From contig NZ_PDYY01000011.1 of NCBI RefSeq assembly GCF_002743255.1, forward strand, positions 1 to 64,000: 64,000 nucleotides of DNA, read 5' to 3'. The DNA is from Sporosarcina sp. P2 (GTDB lineage: Bacteria > Bacillota > Bacilli > Bacillales_A > Planococcaceae). Below, piece after piece: positions 16,292 through 25,904 of this stretch. The notes beneath the pieces were generated by a model. It ran no database searches. It had not been told where the DNA came from and was given only the letters and a program-made list of their open reading frames with translations. The translations under genes and the position numbers were made by a program. Numbering within the stretch: the stretch's first letter is position 1; every line of letters starts with the position of its first letter.

Positions 16292-16931
16292 GCAAATTAT
16301 CGCTCGAAAAGTAGCTTCCCACATACCACAGTACTCCATTATTAATTTAGGAATCGGAATTCCAACATTAGTACCTGATTATCTGGGAGATAGCGAATGT
16401 TATTTCCATACGGAAAATGGTATGCTGGGGGTTTCCGAATTGAAAGAAGGGCATCTGGATCCGCAACTTGTAAACGCAGGAAAGCTACCGGTAGGTGAAG
16501 CAATTGGTGCTTCATATTTCCATAGTGCCGATTCATTTGCTATGATTCGTGGCGGCCACATCGATATAGCTATCTTGGGAGCATTGCAAGTTGACTCCAA
16601 AGGAAGAATTGCGAATTGGGCTATTCCTGGTAAAGATATCGTTGGTGTTGGAGGAGCAATGGATTTACTTGAAGGTGCAAAAACTATTATTGTTACAATG
16701 CTTCATACATCAAAAGATGGCGACAAAAAGCTATTGGATGAGTGTAGTTTTCCCATCACTTCAGAACGTACGGCAGATTTAATTATTACCGAACGGGCTA
16801 CGTTTAAGTGGTCAAAGAGTGGATATGAACTGATAGAAGTGACTGATGGCTTTACATTAGAAGATATTAAAGAATTTACAGCACTACAATATACGGTGTC
16901 AGATCAACTAATAAAGGAGAGTGCGCAATGA
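16281..16931 (+). CDS. pcaJ: 3-oxoacid CoA-transferase subunit B (3-oxoadipate CoA-transferase beta)
   Basis: A 216-residue partner of the preceding subunit. It has the INLGIGIPTLVPDYL segment and TENGMLG containing the catalytic Glu45, which forms the glutamyl-CoA thioester. The GGHIDIAILGALQVD and WAIPGK segments are also family-typical. It overlaps subunit A at its start and the thiolase by four bases at its end (ATGA), so all three are translated as a unit. Function in beta-ketoadipate activation follows from the pathway context. Confidence 0.87.
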   Translation: MNYKQIIARKVASHIPQYSIINLGIGIPTLVPDYLGDSECYFHTENGMLGVSELKEGHLDPQLVNAGKLPVGEAIGASYFHSADSFAMIRGGHIDIAILGALQVDSKGRIANWAIPGKDIVGVGGAMDLLEGAKTIIVTMLHTSKDGDKKLLDECSFPITSERTADLIITERATFKWSKSGYELIEVTDGFTLEDIKEFTALQYTVSDQLIKESAQ

Positions 16932-18127
16932 GCAGAGTAGCGATTATTGATGCGGTTCGCACGCCAATCGGTAGATATGCAGGAGCACTCAGTACAGTTC
17001 GCGCGGATGATTTAGGTGCGATGGTGATCAAAGCCTTACTGGAACGTAATCCAGCTGTTGATCCTAAAACAATTGATGATGTTATTTTCGGGAATGCGAA
17101 CGGCGCAGGTGAAGAGAATCGAAATGTAGCAAGAATGTCAGCACTTTTAGCTGGTTTACCAATTGAGGTCAGTGGGACAACATTGAATCGTCTATGCGGA
17201 TCGGGACTTGATGCGGTAAACTTTGGAGCACGTGCAATTCTTGCGGGTGAACAAGATGTAATTATTGCTGGTGGGACAGAGAGTATGTCACGAGCACCTT
17301 ATGTAATGGCAAAACCGGAGCGTGCATTTCCAAGGGGAGATATGAAACTTCAGGACACAACGATTGGATGGCGCTTTGTAAATTCGAAAATGGAAGAGCT
17401 TTATGGAGTGGACACTATGCCGCAAACTGCGGAAAATGTTGCGAGTGATTATGATATCTCAAGAGATAGACAAGACGAGTTTGCTTTTCAATCTCAGATG
17501 AAAACGAAAGTAGCGCAAGAGAAGGGTGTTTTCAAAGACGAGATCATCCCTGTAACTTTTAAAACGCGCAAAGGTGAGGAAATCACGGTTGATACAGATG
17601 AACATCCGCGTGCCGATTCTACGATGAATGCGTTAGAAAAACTTCGACCACTATTCTCTAATGGAACGATAACTGCTGGGAATGCTTCAGGCGTTAACGA
17701 CGGTGCGGCGGCAGTGTTATTAATGAGAGAAGATAAAGCAAAAGAACTGGGTTTGGATATATTGGGTTATTATAAAATGTCTGCTACAGCCGGAGTGGAA
17801 CCAAGAGTTATGGGGATTGGCCCTATTGCTTCAACGAAGAAGTTATTGAAGAAGGCAAATATAGATGTGAAAGATTTGGATTTAATTGAGCTAAACGAAG
17901 CTTTTGCCTCTCAATCTTTGGCATGTATTGATAATCTGCATCTACCTATTGAAAAGGTTAATGTTAACGGTGGTGCTATAGCGTTGGGCCATCCTTTAGG
18001 TGCGAGCGGTACCCGAATATTGGCAACACTCATACATGAAATGAAACGTCGAAATAGTAAATTAGGTTTAGCAACGATGTGTATTGGCGTGGGACAGGGT
18101 ATCTCTACCTTAGTTGAGCGAGACTAA
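16928..18127 (+). CDS. pcaF: Thiolase, probable beta-ketoadipyl-CoA thiolase
   Basis: A 399-residue thiolase with the three active-site landmarks: Cys90 in [12 protein letters not shown], His in [14 protein letters not shown], and the C-terminal Cys in [14 protein letters not shown] is also present. It cleaves beta-ketoadipyl-CoA with CoA to acetyl-CoA and succinyl-CoA, the last step of the route. The start overlaps the stop of the B subunit. Close relatives include acetoacetyl-CoA thiolases; the segment around residues 135-155 ([21 protein letters not shown]) resembles that of PcaF-type enzymes, which supports the call together with context. Confidence 0.88.
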   Translation: MSRVAIIDAVRTPIGRYAGALSTVRADDLGAMVIKALLERNPAVDPKTIDDVIFGNANGAGEENRNVARMSALLAGLPIEVSGTTLNRLCGSGLDAVNFGARAILAGEQDVIIAGGTESMSRAPYVMAKPERAFPRGDMKLQDTTIGWRFVNSKMEELYGVDTMPQTAENVASDYDISRDRQDEFAFQSQMKTKVAQEKGVFKDEIIPVTFKTRKGEEITVDTDEHPRADSTMNALEKLRPLFSNGTITAGNASGVNDGAAAVLLMREDKAKELGLDILGYYKMSATAGVEPRVMGIGPIASTKKLLKKANIDVKDLDLIELNEAFASQSLACIDNLHLPIEKVNVNGGAIALGHPLGASGTRILATLIHEMKRRNSKLGLATMCIGVGQGISTLVERD

Positions 18128-18177
18128 TGAATAAATTTGATAATGCCGATTATTTGGCGTTAATAAAATAATCGATC

Positions 18178-18225
18178 TAGCCGGTGTGAAGTCTATATTT
18201 AATTGGACTCATTCTGGCTATTTTT
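18178..18225 (+). terminator. Probable intrinsic terminator after the thiolase
   Basis: TAGCCGG at 18178-18184 pairs with CTGGCTA at 18214-18220, with an inner AGTC/GACT stem, and is followed by TTTTT. Confidence 0.65.
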
Positions 18226-18430
18226 GTATGGTTTATTGATTACGGGTATAGTATTTGTACGGGATATGTCAGGGTTATTTGTTTATATTTCCTTATAAAT
18301 GGAATGTAATAATTCTGAGAATATTGATGTATCAAGCATTGCGGCTGTCACTTAAATCACTATAGAAAGTGGATTGCAAAACAAGTTTTTTGGCGCATGG
18401 GCTGTTAAGAAGGTGAAGGGAGATAATTTG

Positions 18431-20221
18431 ATGAAAGCTAATCACTTGATATTACAGAATTTGATTGATATCAATCCTCGTACGGGGATCATTAAACTTC
18501 ATGATAAAAGAATGGGATTAATTTCGGTAGAAGCACTTAGTATTTTATGTAATGATTTAATTAATACGCTTGGCAAAGAACGTACCAAAGGATTTTTAAT
18601 GCGATATGGCTGGGCTTGTGGCAAGCGGGCTGCTGAATCCATAAAAATGAGATATGACTGGGAGTCCCTGGAGGAACTAATAATCTCAGGAACGGTCATG
18701 CATACATTAGAAGGCATTGTAACTGTGGATCCCGACATATTGGAAATTAATGATGATCATTTATATCTTACGGGTTATTGGAAAAACTCTTTTGAATCTG
18801 AGAATCATTTATCTGAAAATGAATTTGGAAATGAGCCTATTTGTTGGACGTTAATCGGTTATGCAAGCGGTTACTTAACAAGTGCCTTTGGTAAGGAAGT
18901 AATCGTGTACGAGAAAACATGCCGTGGTAAGGGAGATGCCGAGTGCTACTTTGTCGCTGAAACTGTAGCACATTGTGATGAAGCGCATTTATTGGACTTA
19001 CGTTACTATCAAAGCGAGTCAATGCAGTCCGTATTAGACGATATGTATGCTGAAATCGAACGGCTAAATGAAAATATCATTGAATCAGAGAAGATTCAAA
19101 ATCAGTTAACCGAACTATTCTTGGAGGATAAAGATATTAATGATATAATCCATACGCTCGGTACTACTCTTGGTCGTAGCATCGTCATTGATCATTACAA
19201 TGAAGTATATTCGTCATATTTCGAATGTGAAGAAGAACGGGTGGCGTATAAGAAATTGAAGGCATGCGGTGTCATTATAAATCAGCAAAATGGTTTATTT
19301 TTTGAATCATTTTTAATTAAAAGCAATAAGGTGCTGCTCGGTAATCTAATGGTAATTGGAAAACAAAAATTAAATCAAAGAGAACAAATAATTATTAAAC
19401 GTGCTTTAGTGGTTTTTACAATTCAAATGTATCACCAACGTAAGTTAACTGAATCACTTTGGAGTAAAAGAGAAGATTTTTTTGATGAATTGATTGATAA
19501 TAAAATTATGGATGAAAATATAATAAATAGACAGGCAGCAATTTTTGGATTTAATATTAATGAACCTCATCGTATTATTGTACTGAAAGTGATACCGCAA
19601 AAGATGAAGGAGAGAGTGTTATATTTTTTGACGAAAAAATATCCTTTGTTTGATTTATTTTTGAAAGATCATTTTATCGTCATCATTAGTGCGGAAATTG
19701 AAGATCAAGGTATTGAAGCTCTATCTGTTAAGCTATTGAATGAAATTAAAGCACGTTTACCCGATATTATTTTGCATATAGGTTCTGGACGTTTAGTAGA
19801 ATCCGTTTATAAGCTTAGGGAAAGTTACGTTGATGCCAAACAGATTTGTGATTTTGTTCAGCTAACTTATCCGGTGAGAAGTAGACAGGCAACGTATAAA
19901 GACTTTGAAGGAATTATGATGTTCTTAAAAGGTACAGATCATGAGGAACTTCTGATGTTTTATATGAAGACTATTGGCACGTTAGTTAAATATGATGAAG
20001 CTAATTCAGGTAGTTTGCTCATTACGCTAAAGTCTTATTTAGATAATAACGGCAATCTTCAACAAACTGCCGACGAATTACATCTATCTATAGCAGGTCT
20101 ACGTTATCGTATTGAAAAAATCGAGTCATTAAGTGATATCGATTTAAAAACAGGATCAGGTCGATTTAATGGACAATTAGCCACAAGGATCTACTTTGGA
20201 TTAAAAGTAATGGGAAATTAA
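18431..20221 (+). CDS. Aromatic-responsive regulator: XylR_N + V4R sensor fused to PucR-type HTH
   Basis: A regulator of about 596 residues. Residues 1-90 match XylR_N (activator of aromatic catabolism): the DINPRTGIIKLHDKRMGLIS block and KGFLMRYGWACGKRAAESI. A V4R effector-binding region follows, with WTLIGYASGYLTSAFG and the Cys-containing YEKTCRGKGDAECYFVAE. After a coiled linker and middle domain, the C-terminus is a PucR-type helix-turn-helix (LQQTADELHLSIAGLRYRIEKIE). There is no AAA+ domain, so it is not a sigma-54 activator like XylR or DmpR. ATG 18431 follows AAGGGAG. It lies directly upstream of the hydroxylase gene and is the obvious candidate activator of the cluster. Confidence 0.85.
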   Translation: MKANHLILQNLIDINPRTGIIKLHDKRMGLISVEALSILCNDLINTLGKERTKGFLMRYGWACGKRAAESIKMRYDWESLEELIISGTVMHTLEGIVTVDPDILEINDDHLYLTGYWKNSFESENHLSENEFGNEPICWTLIGYASGYLTSAFGKEVIVYEKTCRGKGDAECYFVAETVAHCDEAHLLDLRYYQSESMQSVLDDMYAEIERLNENIIESEKIQNQLTELFLEDKDINDIIHTLGTTLGRSIVIDHYNEVYSSYFECEEERVAYKKLKACGVIINQQNGLFFESFLIKSNKVLLGNLMVIGKQKLNQREQIIIKRALVVFTIQMYHQRKLTESLWSKREDFFDELIDNKIMDENIINRQAAIFGFNINEPHRIIVLKVIPQKMKERVLYFLTKKYPLFDLFLKDHFIVIISAEIEDQGIEALSVKLLNEIKARLPDIILHIGSGRLVESVYKLRESYVDAKQICDFVQLTYPVRSRQATYKDFEGIMMFLKGTDHEELLMFYMKTIGTLVKYDEANSGSLLITLKSYLDNNGNLQQTADELHLSIAGLRYRIEKIESLSDIDLKTGSGRFNGQLATRIYFGLKVMGN

Positions 20222-20230
20222 TGGAGAACC

Positions 20231-20260
20231 AAGACGAATCGATTTTTGATTCGTCTTTTA
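20231..20260 (+). terminator. Intrinsic terminator after the regulator
   Basis: Perfect 10-bp arms 20231-20240 and 20248-20257 with a seven-base loop; the right arm ends in T. Confidence 0.85.
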
Positions 20261-20330
20261 TTATTGTTAGCCTATGTAGACCCCGGAGTGAAAAGATTAG
20301 ATTAAATCATTTCCACAAAAGTTGCTAGTC

Positions 20331-20344
20331 AATAATCGATTATT
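20331..20344. promoter_or_regulatory. 14-bp palindrome upstream of the hydroxylase gene
   Basis: AATAATCGATTATT is a perfect palindrome about 85 bases before the hydroxylase start. It is a candidate operator for the adjacent regulator; there is no direct evidence of binding. Confidence 0.35.
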
Positions 20345-20428
20345 AATATTTATTTACAGTTACTAACTTTTGAAAATGAATGTAATATTCAGATTAGTAA
20401 GCGCCTACAAATAAGAGGAGGTATATTA

Positions 20429-21973
20429 ATGACAGTAAAACAAGCAGTTAGATTACCTATGACCGGTAAAGAATACCTTGAGAGCTTAAGAGATAATCGT
20501 GAAATATGGCTACACGGTAAGAAAGTAGAGGATGTAACGACTCATCCTGGCTTTAGAAACAGTGCTCGTTCTATTGCTAGCCTTTATGATGCATTACATG
20601 ATCCAATACGTAAAGATATTTTAACAAGGGAAACAGATACTGGTAACGGTGGTTATACACAGCGTTTCTTCGTACCCGATGAAACACCTGAAGATTTATT
20701 CAAAACGCGGGACGCGATAGCGGAGTGGGCTAAAATGTCTTATGGACAAATGGGACGTTCTCCAGATTATAAAGCTTCATTCTTGGCAACGTTAGGTGCA
20801 AACCCAGAGTATTATGGTGAGTACGCCGACAATGCGAGAAGGTGGTACAAAGAAGTTCAAGAGAAAAACTGGTTCTTCAACCATGCGATAATTAATCCTC
20901 CTGTTGATCGCGATAAGCCAATTGATGAAGTGAAAGATGTCTTTATTCATGCGGTGGGTGAAACAGAAGAAGGGATTTTAGTAAGTGGTGCGAAGATGGT
21001 CGCAACAGGTTCTGCACTTACAAATTATAACTTCGTTGCTCATTACGGTGCACTTGCAATACCTAGCGAAGAATATGCACTTGTCTTCGTTGCAGATATG
21101 AATACACCGGGTATTAAATTAGTCTGTCGAGCATCTTATGAAATGAATGCAGCTGTTACAGGAAGTCCTTTCGACTATCCACTTAGTAGTCGTTTCGATG
21201 AAAATGATTCCGTACTAGTTTTTGAGAACGCTCTCATACCATGGGAGAACGTGTTAGTTTACAAAGATATTGAAAAAGCGAATACGTTTTTTGCTGAAAG
21301 TGGATTCCTTCACCGTTTAACTTTCCACGGTGTAACAAGATTCGCCGTAAAATTGGACTTCATTTCAGGTCTACTTATTAAGGCATTACGTGGGAATGGA
21401 ACGGATTCATTCCGCGGTGTTCAAGCCCAAATTGGTGAAGTCATTGCATATCGTAATATGTTTTGGGCTATGAGTGATGCAATGGCATTAAATCCTGAAA
21501 AAGGAGCTAACAATACTGTTTTACCTAATCTAGAATATGGCTTGGCATATCGTGTGTTCATGTCTGATGGTTGGTCACATGTGAAAAATATTGTAGAGAC
21601 AGTTGTTGCGGGAAGTTTAATTGTACAGCCGTCTAGTGCTGCTGATTTTAAAAATGCTGAACTGCGTCCTATCATTGATAAATTATACCGTGGATCAAAC
21701 GGTGTAGAAGCTGAGGAAAAGATCAAAGTGATTAAGTTACTTTGGGATGCAATTGGAACTGAATATGGTGGTCGACACGAGTTATATGAAAGAAATTATT
21801 CAGGTAACAACGAAAATATACGCTTGGAAAACTTAATAACGGCAAAAGCTAGTGGTCGAGCACAAAAATTTGAAGATTTTGTACAGAAATGTATGGATGA
21901 TTACGATTTAGATGGTTGGGTTAATCCGACTTGGATTAATAACGACGATGTACATGTTTATGGAAAAAAGTAA
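20429..21973 (+). CDS. HpaB/PheA1-family flavin-dependent aromatic hydroxylase, oxygenase component
   Basis: A 514-residue member of the two-component 4-hydroxyphenylacetate 3-hydroxylase/phenol 2-hydroxylase family with an acyl-CoA dehydrogenase-like fold. Family landmarks include the N-terminal MTGKEYLESLRDNREIWLHG, the HAIINPPVDRDKP segment, GAKMVATGSALTNYNF in the flavin-binding domain and GGRHELYERNYSGN near the C-terminus. It uses reduced FAD from the reductase at 23441 to ortho-hydroxylate a phenol. With an intradiol dioxygenase next door, phenol to catechol is the simplest reading, but 4-hydroxyphenylacetate or a substituted phenol is possible. AGAGGAGG precedes ATG 20429. Confidence 0.85.
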   Translation: MTVKQAVRLPMTGKEYLESLRDNREIWLHGKKVEDVTTHPGFRNSARSIASLYDALHDPIRKDILTRETDTGNGGYTQRFFVPDETPEDLFKTRDAIAEWAKMSYGQMGRSPDYKASFLATLGANPEYYGEYADNARRWYKEVQEKNWFFNHAIINPPVDRDKPIDEVKDVFIHAVGETEEGILVSGAKMVATGSALTNYNFVAHYGALAIPSEEYALVFVADMNTPGIKLVCRASYEMNAAVTGSPFDYPLSSRFDENDSVLVFENALIPWENVLVYKDIEKANTFFAESGFLHRLTFHGVTRFAVKLDFISGLLIKALRGNGTDSFRGVQAQIGEVIAYRNMFWAMSDAMALNPEKGANNTVLPNLEYGLAYRVFMSDGWSHVKNIVETVVAGSLIVQPSSAADFKNAELRPIIDKLYRGSNGVEAEEKIKVIKLLWDAIGTEYGGRHELYERNYSGNNENIRLENLITAKASGRAQKFEDFVQKCMDDYDLDGWVNPTWINNDDVHVYGKK

Positions 21974-22015
21974 GTTTTTAAAAGTATGAAACGTAAAATA
22001 GGGGAGGAAATTAAA

Positions 22016-22798
22016 ATGGTAAAACAATTATCAAAGAAAAATGAGAGAGTAGAAGAGGTATTTAACTTATTCATATCACATGTACAAAACTTTTTAAAAG
22101 AAGCAAATTTGAATCATGAAGAGTATACAAAATTTGTGGATTGGGCAGATCGCTTAGGGCGCGCTGGAGAACTACCACTTTATGCAGACGTTTTCTTAGA
22201 AAGTCATGTGTTAAGAGCAATGTATACTGACAAGCCTGGAACGCAGCCTTCACTATTAGGACCCTATTTTGTTGAAGGAACGCCTCTCATCGAAGCTAAG
22301 CCGGGACAACCACTTGTATTGACTCAACGCCCTAATGAAGCTGGTGATGTCATGTACTTTAGCGGAAGTGTTAGTAGTACAAATGGAGAACCACTTGCCA
22401 AAGCAAGAGTAGAAATGTGGCAAAATGATGCATCTGGTAAGTATTCAGCATTTGATTCGGATGCACCAAAATATAATTTCAGAGGACATTTTTATACAGA
22501 TGAAAATGGGAACTTTGAAGTTAAAACAATAGTACCTCTTCCGTATTCAATTCCGACTGATGGACCGACAGGGGAATTTTTAGAATATACTGATCAGCAT
22601 CCAATGCGACCAGCACACTTACATTTAATGTTTGAGGCAGAAGGTCATGAAACACTAATTACCCAAGTGTTTTTCGAAGGCGATGAATGGCTAGAAACAG
22701 ATGTAGCAGACGGTGTTCGCTTAGACTTAATGACAAAGCTCGAAGAAAAAGACGGGCATAAAATCTCCTCCCTAGACTTTGTAATGCGCACTGTATAA
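22016..22798 (+). CDS. catA: Intradiol ring-cleavage dioxygenase, probable catechol 1,2-dioxygenase
   Basis: A protein of about 260 residues with a helical N-terminal linker domain and a C-terminal beta-sandwich. The four non-haem Fe(III) ligands are visible: Tyr143 in SGKYSAFD, Tyr177 in PLPYSIP, and His201 and His203 in RPAHLHL. The LLGPYFVEG signature near residues 80-88 is present. It opens catechol between the two hydroxyls to cis,cis-muconate. Hydroxyquinol or chlorocatechol dioxygenases look similar, but there is no maleylacetate reductase nearby and a CatB-type enzyme is present, favouring catechol. ATG 22016 has GGGGAGG eight bases upstream, better than ATG 21986. Confidence 0.85.
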   Translation: MVKQLSKKNERVEEVFNLFISHVQNFLKEANLNHEEYTKFVDWADRLGRAGELPLYADVFLESHVLRAMYTDKPGTQPSLLGPYFVEGTPLIEAKPGQPLVLTQRPNEAGDVMYFSGSVSSTNGEPLAKARVEMWQNDASGKYSAFDSDAPKYNFRGHFYTDENGNFEVKTIVPLPYSIPTDGPTGEFLEYTDQHPMRPAHLHLMFEAEGHETLITQVFFEGDEWLETDVADGVRLDLMTKLEEKDGHKISSLDFVMRTV

Positions 22799-22810
22799 GT
22801 AAAATTCAAG

Positions 22811-22839
22811 AAGAGAAGGGTTTTATCCTTCTCTTTTTG
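22811..22839 (+). terminator. Intrinsic terminator between catA and the FAD synthetase gene
   Basis: AGAGAAGG (22812-22819) pairs with CCTTCTCT (22827-22834), followed by T. It may reduce transcription of the downstream flavin genes. Confidence 0.75.
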
Positions 22840-22866
22840 TACAATTGAGAAAGCGAGGCGACTATT

Positions 22867-23418
22867 ATGATTTATTTTCAAAACAATCAACTAGAATTGA
22901 ATCAATCTGTTGTGACGATTGGTGCATTTGACGGGATTCATAGAGGACATCAAGCTTTGATTAGGCAAGCTAAGGCACAAGCGGATCATTATGGGGTACC
23001 ACTAGTTGTTTACACATTTGATCCCCCACCCAAAGTTTATTTTCAAAATCAATCCATGCTGACTTCGCTACCTGAAAAGAAAAAGTTTCTTGAAGAGTTA
23101 GGTGTCTCCTATACCGTTTTCGCTTCGTTTGATCAGGTGTACGCGTCAAGAAGTGTGCAAGATTTTATCAATGAATTAAGTAAAATTAATCCGAAAGAAA
23201 TTTGGGTTGGATCTGGCTTTCACTTTGGAAGTGGGAAAAGTGGTTCGATTGAAGATTTAACCAAACATTTTAATGCATTTCAACATCCTGTAGTTACGTG
23301 TTCAAAAGGTGAAGTTATTTCGTCAACACGAATCCGTGAACTTTTCAGTCAACAAAAAGCAGAGCAAGCTTATTACTTATTAGGTAGGAAGCCATATGCT
23401 TTAATTAATGCACAATAA
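22867..23418 (+). CDS. Stand-alone FMN adenylyltransferase (RibF N-terminal domain-like)
   Basis: A 183-residue protein matching only the FAD synthetase domain of bifunctional RibF. It has GAFDGIHRGHQALI near residues 18-31 (nucleotidyltransferase HxGH), YTFDPPPKVYF, and VISSTRIRELF near 154-164. The C-terminal riboflavin kinase domain of RibF is absent, and the length equals one domain. It is expected to make FAD from FMN and ATP. Its position between the dioxygenase and the flavin reductase suggests a dedicated FAD supply for the FAD-dependent hydroxylase. Domain identity is clear; the supply role is inferred. Confidence 0.82.
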   Translation: MIYFQNNQLELNQSVVTIGAFDGIHRGHQALIRQAKAQADHYGVPLVVYTFDPPPKVYFQNQSMLTSLPEKKKFLEELGVSYTVFASFDQVYASRSVQDFINELSKINPKEIWVGSGFHFGSGKSGSIEDLTKHFNAFQHPVVTCSKGEVISSTRIRELFSQQKAEQAYYLLGRKPYALINAQ

Positions 23419-23440
23419 AATTATTATGGGGGACATATAA

Positions 23441-23914
23441 ATGGATATTAAAGAATTTAGAAACTGCATGGGGAAATTTGCAACTGGGGTAACCGTTGTG
23501 ACGTGCAAAACAGAAAATGGATCTCATGGATTAACAGCGAACTCATTTACTTCCGTATCATTAGATCCACCTCTTGTATTAGTGTCAGTGGACCGTAAAA
23601 CAAAAGCATTTGAACATATGAAAAAAAATGCATTTACCGTTAATATTTTAAATTCTGGCCAAGAGGAGGTCGCGATGCATTTTGCAGGACGACCGAAAGA
23701 AGTTGCACCTTTTAACTGGATTGAAGGTGAACATGCCCCTCGCCTAGAAGAGTCGCTTGCTTATATTGAATGTAAGCCATGGCAAGAATATGATGGCGGT
23801 GATCATGTGTTATTTGTTGGTGAAGTACAGAACTTCGTAAATAATGAAGGGGATGCTCTAACATATTTCGCTGGCAAATTTGGGAAACTAACAAAAGAGA
23901 TAGTAAAAGTTTAA
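23441..23914 (+). CDS. Flavin reductase (HpaC/PheA2-like)
   Basis: A 157-residue flavin reductase-like protein. The segment FRNCMGKFATGVTVVTC near the N-terminus, HGLTANSFTSVSLDPPLVLV near residues 28-47, and GDHVLFVGEV near 112-121 are standard for the short-chain reductase component of two-component hydroxylases. It reduces free FAD with NAD(P)H and passes it to the oxygenase at 20429. It lies 22 bases after the FAD synthetase gene and ends the cluster. Confidence 0.9.
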   Translation: MDIKEFRNCMGKFATGVTVVTCKTENGSHGLTANSFTSVSLDPPLVLVSVDRKTKAFEHMKKNAFTVNILNSGQEEVAMHFAGRPKEVAPFNWIEGEHAPRLEESLAYIECKPWQEYDGGDHVLFVGEVQNFVNNEGDALTYFAGKFGKLTKEIVKV

Positions 23915-24109
23915 ACATAATTAATATGGAAATTGCTTATGCTGAATTGTGATGTATCAGTGTAAGCATTTTTTCGTCTTAATAAGAAATAATCACCAAT
24001 AGAACTCCATATAATGTACCGCTCAGACCTTAGACTGATGTACAGTTCAGTCATCTGATGGACTCAATTTTATCAAGTATCGCTTATGATAGAGTAAAGG
24101 GGTGCGAAT

Positions 24110-24826
24110 ATGCGGAAAAAACTGATAATACTGGTTGGAGTAGTGCTGTTAGGTGTAGTTAGCTTTTGGGTATATGACTGGTTGAAAACAGACAGGGTTT
24201 CTGGTGCATTATCCATTGAAAAGGACCATGCGAAGTCACTGGATGTAGCGATACGTTTTGGTGCAGGAAAACTTCTAATTGAGGGCGGAGCCACGGGATG
24301 GGTGGATGGGGACATTGATACGAGTGTGAAAAAATGGTACCCGTCCGTTACGTATAAGAATAAAAGAGATGTAGGATATGTGGAGATTCAGCAAAAAATG
24401 AAAGGTTTTTCAGCTTTGCGGAAGCAACGAAATGATTGGAATCTTCAACTGACAAATGAAATACCTGTGAATCTTGACGTTGAAATGGGTGTATCCGATT
24501 CAGAATTGAGATTGGCAGGAATTCCACTTAATCATTTAGCAATTGACGCTGGCGTTGGTGATACCCTAATCAATTTAGATGGCGAATGGAAGGATGGTTT
24601 TGACGCGGATATCAACTTAGGAGTGGGCGATGCAAAAATTTATTTACCTAAAGGGACTGGAGTTAAAATATCCGTTTCAAAGGGTATTGGTAGCGTGGGA
24701 ACGAAGGGCTTACTATCTAAGGGCAAAGACATCTATGTAAATGAAGCATACGATCATTCGGATACTACCATTCATTTGAAAGTTAATGTTGGTGTAGGGA
24801 GTGTAGATTTTTTACTTATGGAGTAG
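24110..24826 (+). CDS. Toast-rack family membrane-anchored protein
   Basis: A 238-residue protein with one N-terminal hydrophobic helix (residues 4-25), probably a signal anchor, and an all-beta remainder. The repeats of GVGD, GVSD and GVGS (AIDAGVGDTLINL, NLGVGDAKIYLP, NVGVGSVDFLL) are the hallmark of the toast_rack/DUF2154 beta-solenoid family, also found in LiaF-like stress proteins. It probably faces the outside of the membrane. It has no enzymatic motif. GGGGTGCG lies before ATG 24110. Role in envelope sensing is inference. Confidence 0.75.
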   Translation: MRKKLIILVGVVLLGVVSFWVYDWLKTDRVSGALSIEKDHAKSLDVAIRFGAGKLLIEGGATGWVDGDIDTSVKKWYPSVTYKNKRDVGYVEIQQKMKGFSALRKQRNDWNLQLTNEIPVNLDVEMGVSDSELRLAGIPLNHLAIDAGVGDTLINLDGEWKDGFDADINLGVGDAKIYLPKGTGVKISVSKGIGSVGTKGLLSKGKDIYVNEAYDHSDTTIHLKVNVGVGSVDFLLME

Positions 24827-24941
24827 CAGGAAATTTACAGTAACCCACTGAAAATGAAGTGAATTCTGAGATGATACACAATCGAAGTAGATATGCATTA
24901 AATGGGACCATCAACGCATGTAGTAGACTGGGGGGATCAAG

Positions 24942-25853
24942 GTGGAAACGTTGCCTGGCGCGAAGCCATATGTACTCACAATTGCAGGAGCCGTCTGTTG
25001 GGGATTGATCGGTTTATTCATAGCGCCACTGTATGCACGAGGATTCACAGCTTGGGATGTAGTAGCGATTCGAGGAATCTTCAGCTTTGTGTTTTTGTTT
25101 GCCATTATGATGCTGTTTTTTCGTGATCAGTTACGGACACGAATAAAAGATCATTTATTTTTTGCGAGTGCAGGTATTTTCAGTCTTTCACTATTTAACT
25201 ACTTTTACTTCGAAGTGTTTTCACGATCCAGCTTGTCTCTTGCCGTGACGTTATTATATACAGGACCGATATTCGTGATGGTTTTATCGCGGATCTTCTT
25301 TAAGGAACCGCTGACCACACGCAAAGTTTTAGCATTAGCATCAGCTATTGTAGGTTGTGCATTAGTGGTTAGGCTATTGCCGCTCGGATCGGAAAGTATT
25401 CCGAGTCAGACGCTGTTCATGGGTGTTCTTTCGGGGTTTTGCTATGCATTGTATAGTGTTTTCACCAAGCCGATAACGAAAAGATATTCGGCATTGACGA
25501 TTACTACGTATACATTCTTTTATATGGCCTTTTTCATGTCGATGACAAGTGATATCTGGCGCAAGGTCGATACATTTCAACATATTGATGTTTGGATAGC
25601 GGCTTTACTACTGGCGTTAGTTTCCACTGTGGCAGCGTATGTGTTATATACATCGGGTTTAAAGCATTTAGAAGCAGGAAAGGCATCGATTCTTGCGACG
25701 ATTGAACCCATTGTTGCAGTTATAGTTGGCGTATTGTTTCTCGGTGATCAATTGCTTCCGTTACAGTTAGTCGGCATCGCACTTGTGTTATATTCAGCCA
25801 TCCTAATAGTAGGTAGGAAAGTGAAAAATGGTGAAACCTGTGAGAGAAACTAA
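24942..25853 (+). CDS. DMT superfamily (EamA) transporter
   Basis: A 303-residue protein with ten predicted membrane helices in two EamA repeats. The first repeat includes CWGLIGLFIAPLYARGFTAWDV and the second VSTVAAYVLYTSGLKHLEAG followed by ATIEPIVAVIVGVLFLGDQ, a classic EamA signature. It starts at GTG 24942 behind GGGGGA. Members export metabolites or amino acids; the substrate is unknown. Confidence 0.88.
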   Translation: METLPGAKPYVLTIAGAVCWGLIGLFIAPLYARGFTAWDVVAIRGIFSFVFLFAIMMLFFRDQLRTRIKDHLFFASAGIFSLSLFNYFYFEVFSRSSLSLAVTLLYTGPIFVMVLSRIFFKEPLTTRKVLALASAIVGCALVVRLLPLGSESIPSQTLFMGVLSGFCYALYSVFTKPITKRYSALTITTYTFFYMAFFMSMTSDIWRKVDTFQHIDVWIAALLLALVSTVAAYVLYTSGLKHLEAGKASILATIEPIVAVIVGVLFLGDQLLPLQLVGIALVLYSAILIVGRKVKNGETCERN

Positions 25854-25904
25854 CCACGTTTGATGGCATAAGCAAACGGAAAATTTTTCTCTCACAAGCG
25901 CGTT

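Noticed and set aside
24902..25126. 74-residue ORF overlapping the EamA gene start
   Set aside because: The EamA frame has the ribosome site and membrane pattern; this is a shadow frame.
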